A DNA stretch of 38,798 nucleotides. Origin: a virus. Shown here one piece after another: positions 1 through 7,360 of this stretch (positions are counted from its first letter, which is position 1; every line of letters begins with the position of its first letter). Below the pieces are notes generated by a model. That model was not told where the DNA came from and searched no databases. It worked only from the letters and a program-made list of their open reading frames with translations. The translations under genes and the position numbers were made by a program. The stretch covers positions 1 through 38,798 of IMG/VR virus record IMGVR_UViG_3300021424_000101; one strand, 5' to 3'.

Positions 1-513
1 TAATGGATTAGTTACAGCACCCGCTAAATTTGAAAGAGTGCTTAAATTAGTTAATCCCCCTCCTCCTGGAGGTGCTGCTGGCGGCGCAGCTGGCGTTCCC
101 ATTCCCGTTCCTGTTCCCGTTCCTGTTGCCGCAGGGGCCCCAGCGGTTGGATTGTTTAGTGTCTGTGTTACCCACGAGGGTACTGTACCAGTTGTCCTGG
201 TGCTACCACCTCCCCTCTTGTTTTTGGTGACAGTCGCAGCCTGATTAACCGCTGCAGCAATTTGCTGTTTATATGTATCTTGTAGTGCAGTATTAAATTG
301 TGGATCGCTTATTCTTGATGTGTTCCAGTTTCCAGATGCTGGTCCAAAAATAACATTTGGATTTGAGTTTTGGGTTGGTTGCCCATTTACGGTAGCTTCA
401 ATTGCTCTTACCTCTTGGGTACTGCGATCCCACTGCAACTGATATGTTACTGTGCTTCCATCAGGTCTTCTTTCAACAATTGGGGTTTGTAAGTTGATAT
501 TTTGAAAAGCCAC
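1..513 (-). CDS. Low-complexity phage structural-type protein (3' end outside window)
   Basis: An open reading frame runs leftward off the window edge from a GTG at 513-511. I chose this start because GGAGAA lies about 6 bases upstream and the GTG overlaps the TAG stop of the preceding gene by one base. About 171 codons are visible. The first ~65 residues look folded (VAFQNINLQTPIVERR..., then YQLQWDRSTQEVRAIEATV). After that comes a Thr/Gly/Pro/Ala-rich linker with GT dipeptide repeats encoded by imperfect 6-base repeats near 85-130. I do not recognise the family. The position directly downstream of gp4 on the same strand suggests a late virion or baseplate-associated protein, but this is inference. 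Confidence 0.6.
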   Translation of the reverse strand, partial: MAFQNINLQTPIVERRPDGSTVTYQLQWDRSTQEVRAIEATVNGQPTQNSNPNVIFGPASGNWNTSRISDPQFNTALQDTYKQQIAAAVNQAATVTKNKRGGGSTRTTGTVPSWVTQTLNNPTAGAPAATGTGTGTGMGTPAAPPAAPPGGGGLTNLSTLSNLAGAVTNPL

Positions 514-1007
514 TATGTTCTCCAGTTCCAGGCTTTGTGTTTTGGATACTTCATTCCATTTCTACCAATAAATTTTTCTGTAGGTAATAATGAAATACTC
601 GACCAATCTTCACTTTTAGGAACTTTGTATAAACTTCCCACTCCAGAATACAAATAATAATGAAGGGAATTTTTAGGTACTATAGACCCTCTTCCTTTAT
701 TTATTAGACTTTTGGCAACCGCGTCTCTATGGTCTGGATTTATGTAATGTAGATTTGATCCTATAAATCCATTTTTCCGAAAATCCAGTACGAAAGCTAA
801 TGGTTGAAGATCCCAAAATTCATATTTATCGGGAAAAGACGCTCCATATTGAAAAAATACTAAATCTCCAACGGCAACTCCTCCAGTATCACTTTCGTTA
901 ATATCTGGGTCTTGTAGACTGGATAATTTTTCTTGAAGAACTGAAATATACCAATCTCCACTTCGATTCTTTTTTCCAGCTTCTTTTTTTATCTCTTCTG
1001 CAATCAT
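513..1007 (-). CDS. Conserved phage protein downstream of gp4, function unknown
   Basis: A 164-aa protein, starting 2 bases after the gp4 stop and overlapping the next gene by one base, so it belongs to a compact minus-strand operon. The N-terminus is charged (MIAEEIKKEAGKKNRSGDWY). The middle holds a motif, FVLDFRKNGFIGSNLHYINP followed by RDAVAKSL, of the type 'F-x-G-x-N-L-H-Y-[IL]-x-P...R' that I recall from uncharacterised T4-like and other marine phage proteins. No membrane segment or catalytic motif is evident. In T4 the gene after gp4 is baseplate wedge gp53, but this sequence does not resemble gp53, so I leave it unnamed. A virion-assembly role is likely from context only. Confidence 0.75.
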   Translation of the reverse strand: MIAEEIKKEAGKKNRSGDWYISVLQEKLSSLQDPDINESDTGGVAVGDLVFFQYGASFPDKYEFWDLQPLAFVLDFRKNGFIGSNLHYINPDHRDAVAKSLINKGRGSIVPKNSLHYYLYSGVGSLYKVPKSEDWSSISLLPTEKFIGRNGMKYPKHKAWNWRT

Positions 1008-1009
1008 AA

Positions 1010-1447
1010 TTATATGCCTAAATCCTTTTCGGTCATAATTTTGAATTCATAATTTCTATCGGAACAATATTCTTTTGCTGCTTTCCATTTTGCTTGATTG
1101 ACCGCCCATAAAGCAATACTGTTTACCCATGCTTTTGTTTTTTTCTTGGGATTTTTATTGGGCATGTCTACTTCTTTTTGTGGTTTTATTTCAATAATCA
1201 TCACTCTTTTATTGCCTTGATTATCTACGTATTTGATAAAAAAGTCGGGAAAGTATCTATGCCACTTATTATCAACAGGAGATTTATATGGTATAAAAAA
1301 TTCTTCTGATTGCCACTGATATACGCTTTCGTTTAAATCACAATATCTCATAAATTTTCTCTCCCAGAGAGAACGATAAATTATATTTGTGGGGTCTCCT
1401 TTATATTTTTGTGGATACTCTGGTTTATATTTTCCCTTGTAGGACAT
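1010..1447 (-). CDS. gp4: Head completion nuclease gp4 (T4 gp4/gp50 family)
   Basis: A 145-aa protein matching the T4 head-completion protein gp4 in length and pattern: an N-terminal Y-x-G-K-[WY]-x-P, then KYKGDP (residues 15-19), YRSLWERKFM (24-33) and the C-terminal WAVNQAKWKAAKEYC. T4 gp4 finishes DNA-filled heads before the tail joins. The sequence carries a PD-(D/E)XK nuclease-like signature: P67-D68 in YFPDFF and E86-x-K88 in IEIKP, so a DNA-trimming activity is plausible, though I infer it. The gene is divergent from the tail operon at 1489. A CTAAATAC element on the minus strand (1488-1481) lies 33 bases upstream and is a good late-promoter candidate. Confidence 0.88.
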   Translation of the reverse strand: MSYKGKYKPEYPQKYKGDPTNIIYRSLWERKFMRYCDLNESVYQWQSEEFFIPYKSPVDNKWHRYFPDFFIKYVDNQGNKRVMIIEIKPQKEVDMPNKNPKKKTKAWVNSIALWAVNQAKWKAAKEYCSDRNYEFKIMTEKDLGI

Positions 1448-1454
1448 CTAAATA
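1448..1454 (+). promoter_or_regulatory. Late promoter candidate for rightward tail operon
   Basis: CTAAATA on the plus strand resembles the T4-type late promoter core (TATAAATA), which has no -35 box. It lies 34 bases before the ATG at 1489, leaving room for a leader with an AAAGAG ribosome-binding sequence at 1476-1481. It pairs with an identical element in the opposite orientation at the other end of the same intergenic gap. Confidence 0.5.
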
Positions 1455-1480
1455 TCTAATAATTAAAGCTTTCATAAAGA

Positions 1481-1488
1481 GTATTTAG
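1481..1488 (-). promoter_or_regulatory. Late promoter candidate for leftward gp4 operon
   Basis: The minus strand reads CTAAATAC here, 33 bases upstream of the gp4 ATG. The same octamer occurs on the plus strand 30 bases before the giant fibre gene at 20172, which supports reading it as this phage's late promoter. It abuts the start codon of the divergent gene at 1489. Confidence 0.5.
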
Positions 1489-2556
1489 ATGTTATCTCCA
1501 AGGGAAAGAGCTCAGCAGCACGGTCGTCAAACACCACAATCTGGATCCGCAACCCGTACAAGTTCAAGTCCGCGCAGGCCATCACCCCCAACAGCCAGAC
1601 CACCAACTACTTTAGATTCCTTTCGGGCCAATGTTGACCCTGCAGGACGTTCTTATGATGAAGGAAGAGATTTTCAAACTTATTTGGGCAGCCCCGCTTT
1701 AAGTAATTTTTATAAAGTAAGTTTAGGACTATCGGTTGATCGATCAAGGCACGAGACTTTATCGAGATGGTTAACTTCTGCTGGTGTTTATGGAGCTTCA
1801 GCTGATGGGCGTAGATTTGAATTTCTATGTTGTGAAACTCTTATTCCAGGGACAGCTTTAGATGCATTTACTGAACTTGGAAGTTATCAAGGAATAGAAG
1901 AATTTTTTCCAGGAAGAAGAATTTATACTGATATAAGTCTATCATTTTATGTCTCGTCTGATTATTTAATTCTTAAATTCTTTCAAGAATGGATTAATTT
2001 TATTAATCCAATATCAACACAAAGTGGAGTATTGAGAAGTCCAAATCCAAGTGGATATAATTCACTCTCTGCGAATAATTTTTACCACAGATATCGTTAT
2101 CCAAATCAATATAAAACTGATATTATGATTCATAAGTTTGAAAGAGATATGCAAAATAGCGTTAGTTATAAATTTCTAAATGCATTCCCAGTAAACATAT
2201 CATCATTGCCATTAAGTTATGATTCTGCTCAAATTTTAAAAATAATTGTAGATTTCAAATATGATCGATATATCATTACAAGTCATGATGATGTTGGATT
2301 GTCGGCAGCTCAACTCCCTGTTCCCAGGGCCGCCCAGGGTGGCGCTCAAGTAGCAGCTGCTACTGGCACTGGGGCCGGTGTCGGTGGTGGTGGAGGAGGC
2401 CTCTATTACAACGTTGCTAATCTTCCTACCTCTTTTTCCCTAGGATTGCCTCCTATTGAGTTAGATGGCTCCGCCTTCACCGCTGTGGGGCAGGCTGCCT
2501 GGAACTCTGGGTTCTTCACGAACACACCGCCTGCAGCACCCCCTCAAGGGCCATAA
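1489..2556 (+). CDS. Baseplate tail-tube cap/initiator protein (gp48/gp54-like)
   Basis: A 355-aa protein. After a Ser/Pro/Arg-rich N-terminal tail (~45 residues), the core contains SNFYKVSLGL, then FLCCETLIPGTALDAF, RIYTDISLSFYV and FFQEWINFINP. That arrangement is typical of the T4-like tube-initiation proteins gp48/gp54, which sit on the hub and template tail-tube polymerisation. The C-terminal ~70 residues are Gly/Ala/Pro-rich (a run of Gly near residue 300) and probably flexible. It is the first gene of the rightward tail operon and precedes gp26, as expected for a rearranged T4 baseplate cluster. Whether it corresponds to gp48 or gp54 cannot be decided by eye. Confidence 0.72.
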   Translation: MLSPRERAQQHGRQTPQSGSATRTSSSPRRPSPPTARPPTTLDSFRANVDPAGRSYDEGRDFQTYLGSPALSNFYKVSLGLSVDRSRHETLSRWLTSAGVYGASADGRRFEFLCCETLIPGTALDAFTELGSYQGIEEFFPGRRIYTDISLSFYVSSDYLILKFFQEWINFINPISTQSGVLRSPNPSGYNSLSANNFYHRYRYPNQYKTDIMIHKFERDMQNSVSYKFLNAFPVNISSLPLSYDSAQILKIIVDFKYDRYIITSHDDVGLSAAQLPVPRAAQGGAQVAAATGTGAGVGGGGGGLYYNVANLPTSFSLGLPPIELDGSAFTAVGQAAWNSGFFTNTPPAAPPQGP

Positions 2557-2580
2557 ATAAAATAAATATCATAACTTATT

Positions 2581-3306
2581 ATGACGTTACCAATTGTTGC
2601 GACTCCAACTTATGAACTTGAGTTGCCATCTACTGGAAAACCAGTAAAATATAGACCATTTTTAGTCAAAGAAGAAAAAGTTTTGTTGATTGCTTTAGAA
2701 AGCCAAGATTCAAAACAAATTACACTTGCAATTAAACAAGTACTTAAAGATTGTATCCTCACAAAAGGAATAAAGATAGAAACTCTGCCAACCTTTGATA
2801 TTGAATATTTGTTTCTCAATATTCGTGGTAAATCTGTGGCGGAGAGTGTAGATTTAGTTATTACGTGTGGAGATGATGGAACTACAACAGTCCCAGTAAC
2901 CGTTTTTATTGATGAAATTAAAGTTAATAAAAATCCAGATCATACTCCCGATATTCAAATAAATGATGATATTACTATTAGAATGAGATATCCATCACTA
3001 GATGAGTTTATTAAAAATAATTTTGTTTTTGAAAATACTACTGAAACTGATGTAGAGAGATCATTTGATATTGTCGCTAATTGTATTGAAAGTGTTTATA
3101 CTAAAGATGATGCATGGGCTTCCGCTGATTGTACAAAGAAAGAACTCATTTCTTGGATAGAAACTTTAACTTCTGACCAATTTAAGAAAATTGAAAAGTT
3201 TTTTGAAACTATGCCAAAATTAATGCATAGACTTAGCGTAATCAATCCAAATACTAGTAAAGAAAATGTTGTCGTTTTGGAGGGACTTTCCGATTTTTTC
3301 GCCTAA
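2581..3306 (+). CDS. gp26: Baseplate hub assembly protein gp26 (tail assembly chaperone-like)
   Basis: A 241-aa protein with the signature of the T4 baseplate gp26 family: LELPSTGKPVKYRPFLVKEEKVLLIALES at residues ~13-41, followed by FDIEYLFLNIRGKSV. In T4, gp26 helps assemble the baseplate hub and is not a major virion component. The gene ends GAT TTT TTC GCC TAA and is followed 2 bases later by gp51. The T-TTT-TTC heptamer at 3294-3300 is a canonical -1 slippery site in the correct frame, so a gp26-gp51 fusion (about 304 aa) is likely made at low frequency, like the G/GT tail chaperones of phage lambda. An AATAAATATC sequence upstream (2559-2571) could be a late promoter. Confidence 0.85.
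   Translation: MTLPIVATPTYELELPSTGKPVKYRPFLVKEEKVLLIALESQDSKQITLAIKQVLKDCILTKGIKIETLPTFDIEYLFLNIRGKSVAESVDLVITCGDDGTTTVPVTVFIDEIKVNKNPDHTPDIQINDDITIRMRYPSLDEFIKNNFVFENTTETDVERSFDIVANCIESVYTKDDAWASADCTKKELISWIETLTSDQFKKIEKFFETMPKLMHRLSVINPNTSKENVVVLEGLSDFFA
3294..3300 (+). promoter_or_regulatory. Candidate programmed -1 ribosomal frameshift site (gp26 to gp51)
   Basis: The heptamer T TTT TTC fits X-XXY-YYZ in the gp26 frame (codons GAT-TTT-TTC). After a -1 slip, reading continues CGC CTA ACT ATG... into gp51 with no stop. An internal Shine-Dalgarno-like GGAGGG at 3279-3284 lies 9 bases upstream, where such sequences stimulate -1 shifting in E. coli dnaX. A weak 5-bp stem (ATATG 3316-3320 / CATAT 3331-3335) lies downstream. 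Confidence 0.7.
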
Positions 3307-3308
3307 CT

Positions 3309-3494
3309 ATGTCTCATATGGATCTTGAGGCATATTTTAGAATTAATTTTGCTCTAATGCAGTTCCATAAATATAGTTTGACTGAGATTGAAAATCTGAT
3401 GCCATGGGAACGTGACATTTATGTTGCGTTGTTAAAACAACATATAGAAGAAGAAAATCTCAAGGCTCAACAAAGAGCAGCTGCTAACAAATGA
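3309..3494 (+). CDS. gp51: Baseplate hub assembly protein gp51 (frameshift partner of gp26)
   Basis: A 61-aa protein, MSHMDLEAYFRINFALMQFH followed by YSLTEIENLMPWERDIYVALLKQHIEEEN. I recognise the short gp51-type baseplate hub assembly protein of cyanophages, much shorter than T4 gp51. The 'MPWERDIYVALL' motif resembles the C-terminal part of tail assembly chaperones (compare lambda T). The frame is -1 relative to gp26 and remains open back through the slippery site. Its own ATG has no well-placed ribosome-binding site: the nearest GGAGGG is 24 bases away, inside gp26. The main product may therefore be the gp26-gp51 fusion. It overlaps the next gene by four bases (ATGA). Confidence 0.75.
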   Translation: MSHMDLEAYFRINFALMQFHKYSLTEIENLMPWERDIYVALLKQHIEEENLKAQQRAAANK

Positions 3495-5242
3495 AATTAA
3501 CTTCCATAAGACCAGGATTAATCGCTAGAAAAGGTACTAAAAAGTTAGGATCTGCTAAAAATTTTATTAGTAGTCCTAGTTTTTTTAGTAAAACTGGATC
3601 TGCATCTGTAAAATCTGGTATAGGTGGAATTGCACAGGGAAAAGTAACACCAGCCCCCAACGGAATCGCTGGATTAATTAGTAATATTTCTCAAACGATA
3701 ACGGGTGGTGATACTAATAATATTAATATCAATAAGTTAATTGGAGATAAATTATCTCAACTGAAAGATAAGGTATCTGGCGGTATGCAGATGCCAAATC
3801 TTGATGGTCTGATGAATTCTTTTAGTGGAATTGCAGACTACATGAAGTCTTTTACAAATCCAGAATCTTTAAATGGAATAACTTCTGGATTTGAATCACT
3901 AACATCTAGTTTACAAAAGACTTTAGATTTAGTAACTACAGTAAGAAAGGTAATATCAAAACTTGTCAAAGAAATTAATTCTGCCGATTTAGGTGGCGGT
4001 GGCGCTGGCGGGAGTATCTTGCCACAGGCAGGCGCTGGACTTTTGGGTGCTGGTCTGGCCGGTGCTGCAGGAGCTGGTGCTGCTAAAAAAGGTTTGGGAT
4101 TCGCAAAGTTTTTATCAAGTAAAAAGTCCCTTGCATTGATGGGACTGGGCGGCCTTGGTATGGCTGCAATGTCTTCTGGGGATGCAAATGCTGCAGAAGC
4201 TGCAGATATAAGCACCCAATCAAGACTAATGGATGTTGGTCAAGAAGGAAATCTTACTGAGGATCAAATTGCATTATTTAATTCAACTGTAGAACGTTTT
4301 AACGAATATCTTGAAGATGCTAAGAAGACCAAACCATCAGCTGGAGGATCAAAATCAGCACCAAAATCACCAAGAGCAAACCCGCCAGGCCCTGGTCCTG
4401 GTCCAGGGCCTGGTAGCGCCTTCATGGGAGCACAGGGCCCAGCAGGTGAAGCTACTAGATCATTGTTAGATACAATCGCATTTGCTGAGGGAACTGCTCA
4501 TAAACCCAATGACGGATATAACACTCACTTTGGATTTGACCAAACTCAAGATCTAAGTAAACACCCAGATATAGTAAAACATTCTAATGGTATTTCAAGT
4601 GCTGCATTTGGTCGTTATCAGTTCATGCCTGCCACTTGGGCAAACATAATGGGTGGCTCCATGGAGCCTGCCAGACAAGATACTGCTGCTGTCAGATTAA
4701 TTATACGAAGATTAAATAATGCCGGAATTAAAGTTAAAGATGAAAATGAATTGGAAACTCTTTTACAAAACGAAGGATTAAGCCAAAGAATTTCAGCAGC
4801 ACTTGCTCCAGAATGGGCATCAGTCCCAACTGCAGCTGGAACAAGTTACCACGACCAACCCGTTAAAAAATTAGAATTACTTCAAAAAGTATTTGCAGAG
4901 AGATTAGTTAAACAAAAAGCTGCCGCTCGAGCGGCTGGAACTACTGTAAACCCACAGACAGGAACTAGTATATCTGCAAACCCAGCCACAGCAGCAGCAG
5001 TTGCTCAACAACCACCATCAGGTACAGGCACTTCAGGAACACCTGCCTCATCACCAGCACCTGGCGGCGTAACTGTATTAAACGCTGGCGGCGGGGCCGG
5101 CAAACAACAACAACGCACCACCGCCACTACTCAAACAGGACAAAACCTTGGCAACACCATGGTCTGTCTTCCAGCTGTAGTGAATCCCATCTTGGCCGTG
5201 CAATGCACTGCGGCTCTTTTAGGCATTGTTGGTAAACGGTGA
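3491..5242 (+). CDS. Tail hub/tape-like protein with GH104 muramidase domain
   Basis: A 583-aa protein. Residues ~30-170 are helix-rich and resemble a tape-measure segment (repeated SLQKTLDLVTTVRKVISKLV-type heptads). They are followed by a Gly/Ala hydrophobic stretch (~172-235) that could insert into membrane. Residues ~321-455 form a GH104-type lysozyme/transglycosylase domain: IAFAEGT with predicted catalytic Glu333, a YNTHFGF segment, and SAAFGRYQFMPATWANIMG. Flexible Pro/Gly and Ala/Thr/Gly linkers flank the domain. Predicted role: cleaving the glycan of host peptidoglycan during tail penetration, in place of the lysozyme that T4 carries on gp5. The start overlaps gp51 by ATGA. Family assignment is by motif only. 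Confidence 0.78.
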   Translation: MKLTSIRPGLIARKGTKKLGSAKNFISSPSFFSKTGSASVKSGIGGIAQGKVTPAPNGIAGLISNISQTITGGDTNNININKLIGDKLSQLKDKVSGGMQMPNLDGLMNSFSGIADYMKSFTNPESLNGITSGFESLTSSLQKTLDLVTTVRKVISKLVKEINSADLGGGGAGGSILPQAGAGLLGAGLAGAAGAGAAKKGLGFAKFLSSKKSLALMGLGGLGMAAMSSGDANAAEAADISTQSRLMDVGQEGNLTEDQIALFNSTVERFNEYLEDAKKTKPSAGGSKSAPKSPRANPPGPGPGPGPGSAFMGAQGPAGEATRSLLDTIAFAEGTAHKPNDGYNTHFGFDQTQDLSKHPDIVKHSNGISSAAFGRYQFMPATWANIMGGSMEPARQDTAAVRLIIRRLNNAGIKVKDENELETLLQNEGLSQRISAALAPEWASVPTAAGTSYHDQPVKKLELLQKVFAERLVKQKAAARAAGTTVNPQTGTSISANPATAAAVAQQPPSGTGTSGTPASSPAPGGVTVLNAGGGAGKQQQRTTATTQTGQNLGNTMVCLPAVVNPILAVQCTAALLGIVGKR

Positions 5243-5247
5243 AGTAA

Positions 5248-7338
5248 ATGCCCATATCTCCTATTACAAAACAAAAAAAACTTATAGATTCTATTTTTAA
5301 TAAATCTAAAAAAACTTTGGGCAAATCTCAACAATCATATGCGGAATTTAGTAATTTTCTTACTGGTGCAGCAAAAAAAATAAACAAAGCTCCTTTCCCC
5401 ACAAGATCTGAATTAGAACAGTTTAAGACAAAAAGTGTTGCTGGTTCTAAACAGAACGGCGGCGGACTATTAGGTAACGCATTAAGTGGTATTGCTGCTT
5501 TTGCTGGTGGCAAAGGTGCTGCTAAGGGAATTAAAACTGTTTTGGGAAAACGAGTTGGAGATGAAGTAGCTAAAGAAGGAACGGAAAAACTAACTAAAGC
5601 CACAACTGAAGCCGTAGGAAAAGAAACTGTAGATCGTGCTTCTAAATCAGTAGGCAAAAAGAGCCTAGAAAGAGGGGCTTCAAAGATGTTGGGTAAAAAA
5701 ATTCCAATCATTGGAGCTGCTTTGGGAACTGCATTTGCGGTAGAAAGAGCTATGAGAGGAGATTGGTTAGGTGCTGCGGGAGAACTCGCTTCTGGTGTTG
5801 CTTCAACAATTCCAGGTGCTGGAACTGCTATATCTCTTGGCATTGATGGTGCTTTAATTGCCAGAGACGTACAACAAGAATCCAAAATGATTCCAGATAA
5901 AACAACAATTCCTACAAAGAATGCAACTATTGCTCAACAGTCTGATATGAAAACGCAACAAAAATTAGACAGCACTAGTACTGTATCATCAGGAAGTTCA
6001 ATGGTTGATATTAATAAGTTTGCAATGGTTGTTGATAAATTTGGAGAATTGATTAAAACGGGTGTCGTACCGTCTGGTGGTGGTTCAGGAGAGCATGATG
6101 AGGGAAGTCCAACTGCGGATGAGGGCGGAAGCAATGAAGCTCCGCCTCCAGGTGATCCATATACTGGGCCCATCTCTGGTAACCAATTTTTCCCACTTCC
6201 AGGTGGAATACTATCCAACAGAGCTGTTGGTTACCCAGGCGGCGAATATGGAGCGCCAAGAAATTATCCAGGTGGACATAGTGGACAAGATATTGGTGGC
6301 CACGATGCTGGCGCTCCAGTAGTCGCTTGGAAGACTGGAAAAGTATCTTTTACTGGAAGTGTAGAAGCCGGAGATACAATTATAACCATAGATCATGGAC
6401 AAGGTATACAATCCGTCTATAAACATGTTGTTCCTACGGTTAGTCATGGAGATACTGTTTATGGCGGCCAACAAATAGCATCACTATTTGATTGTAGGGC
6501 TTTTGACCCCCATTTACACTTTGAAGTCTGGAGTAATGGTTCTCATAAAAATCCCAACCCAGAACTTTCACAATCTCAAAAAATTTCATCTCCGATGACT
6601 GCGGCAAAAGCAAAAGAAGAACATGATAAATCTTCAACTGCTCAAGCCACGGCTTCTTCAACGGCATCAGCTTCTGGACTAGAATATACAGGATCAACAT
6701 CTGCAAAATCTACAGTTATCGGCGATAGTATTGCTTCGGGTATTGCTAATCAAATGGGATTATCTGGGAAGTACAGTAAAGTAGGTGCAAATGCCAGTGC
6801 TGTTATGGGGTTTGCACAAAAAGCAGTAGCGGCTGGAGAAGTAAAAGGTAGAAATATTATACTATCATCTGGGATTAGTAATGATACTAATAAAATGTCA
6901 GATGTTAAGGCTATTCTGCAATATCTAAAAGATCAGGGCGCTTCTGGAGTTCAACTAATGGGGACCAGTCAGGATAGACAAGATCTTTCAAAAGTTAATC
7001 CAAAACTTTCTGCATTAGCAAAAGAATTTCCTGGATTCGTACAGTTTACTGGTGGATTTAAGACTACGGATACTATTCATCCAGATTATGTACAACAAGC
7101 AAACAATCTGAGAACTAAAAAACAACAAGCCTATGACCTTGAAATGCAGTTAAGAGCTGACATGGCAAATAGTAGTAATGCAGCAGTAGTCATACTAAAT
7201 ACTGTTGATCCTGGGGGATCAGCTGCCAAGACTCTCCACTCAGCGACCAAAAAGGTTGCTGAAGTGCAGGCGTTCGTACAACAAACGACTAGTAACGCAG
7301 CAACGGCAGCTCTTGGTCTGCTACCAAGACTATGGTGA
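5248..7338 (+). CDS. Tail protein with M23 endopeptidase and SGNH hydrolase domains
   Basis: A 696-aa protein. Residues ~1-220 are Ala/Gly-rich with glycine-zipper-like hydrophobic stretches (IPIIGAALGTAFAVERA; TIPGAGTAISLGIDGALIA), suggesting membrane interaction. Residues ~305-430 form an M23/LytM metallopeptidase: His344 and Asp348 in GHSGQDIG, and His422-x-His424 in DPHLHFEVW, the usual zinc site. Residues ~485-620 form an SGNH/GDSL hydrolase: block I GDSIASG (Ser494), block III GISND and block V DTIHPD (Asp608, His611). M23 enzymes cut peptidoglycan peptide bridges; SGNH enzymes often remove acetyl or acyl groups from polysaccharides. A virion enzyme attacking wall peptides and ester-decorated glycans is the natural inference. 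It follows the GH104 gene by 5 bases. Confidence 0.82.
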   Translation: MPISPITKQKKLIDSIFNKSKKTLGKSQQSYAEFSNFLTGAAKKINKAPFPTRSELEQFKTKSVAGSKQNGGGLLGNALSGIAAFAGGKGAAKGIKTVLGKRVGDEVAKEGTEKLTKATTEAVGKETVDRASKSVGKKSLERGASKMLGKKIPIIGAALGTAFAVERAMRGDWLGAAGELASGVASTIPGAGTAISLGIDGALIARDVQQESKMIPDKTTIPTKNATIAQQSDMKTQQKLDSTSTVSSGSSMVDINKFAMVVDKFGELIKTGVVPSGGGSGEHDEGSPTADEGGSNEAPPPGDPYTGPISGNQFFPLPGGILSNRAVGYPGGEYGAPRNYPGGHSGQDIGGHDAGAPVVAWKTGKVSFTGSVEAGDTIITIDHGQGIQSVYKHVVPTVSHGDTVYGGQQIASLFDCRAFDPHLHFEVWSNGSHKNPNPELSQSQKISSPMTAAKAKEEHDKSSTAQATASSTASASGLEYTGSTSAKSTVIGDSIASGIANQMGLSGKYSKVGANASAVMGFAQKAVAAGEVKGRNIILSSGISNDTNKMSDVKAILQYLKDQGASGVQLMGTSQDRQDLSKVNPKLSALAKEFPGFVQFTGGFKTTDTIHPDYVQQANNLRTKKQQAYDLEMQLRADMANSSNAAVVILNTVDPGGSAAKTLHSATKKVAEVQAFVQQTTSNAATAALGLLPRLW

Positions 7339-7360
7339 CAATGAAATCTAAGCAAAAATT

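Noticed and set aside
3838-4215. 125-codon minus-strand open frame
   Set aside because: It lies entirely inside the Ala/Gly-rich region of the GH104 gene; composition alone explains the absence of stops.
5328-5885. 185-codon minus-strand open frame
   Set aside because: Antisense to the Ala/Gly-rich start of the M23/SGNH gene, low-complexity Ala/Pro/Ser product, no ribosome-binding site.
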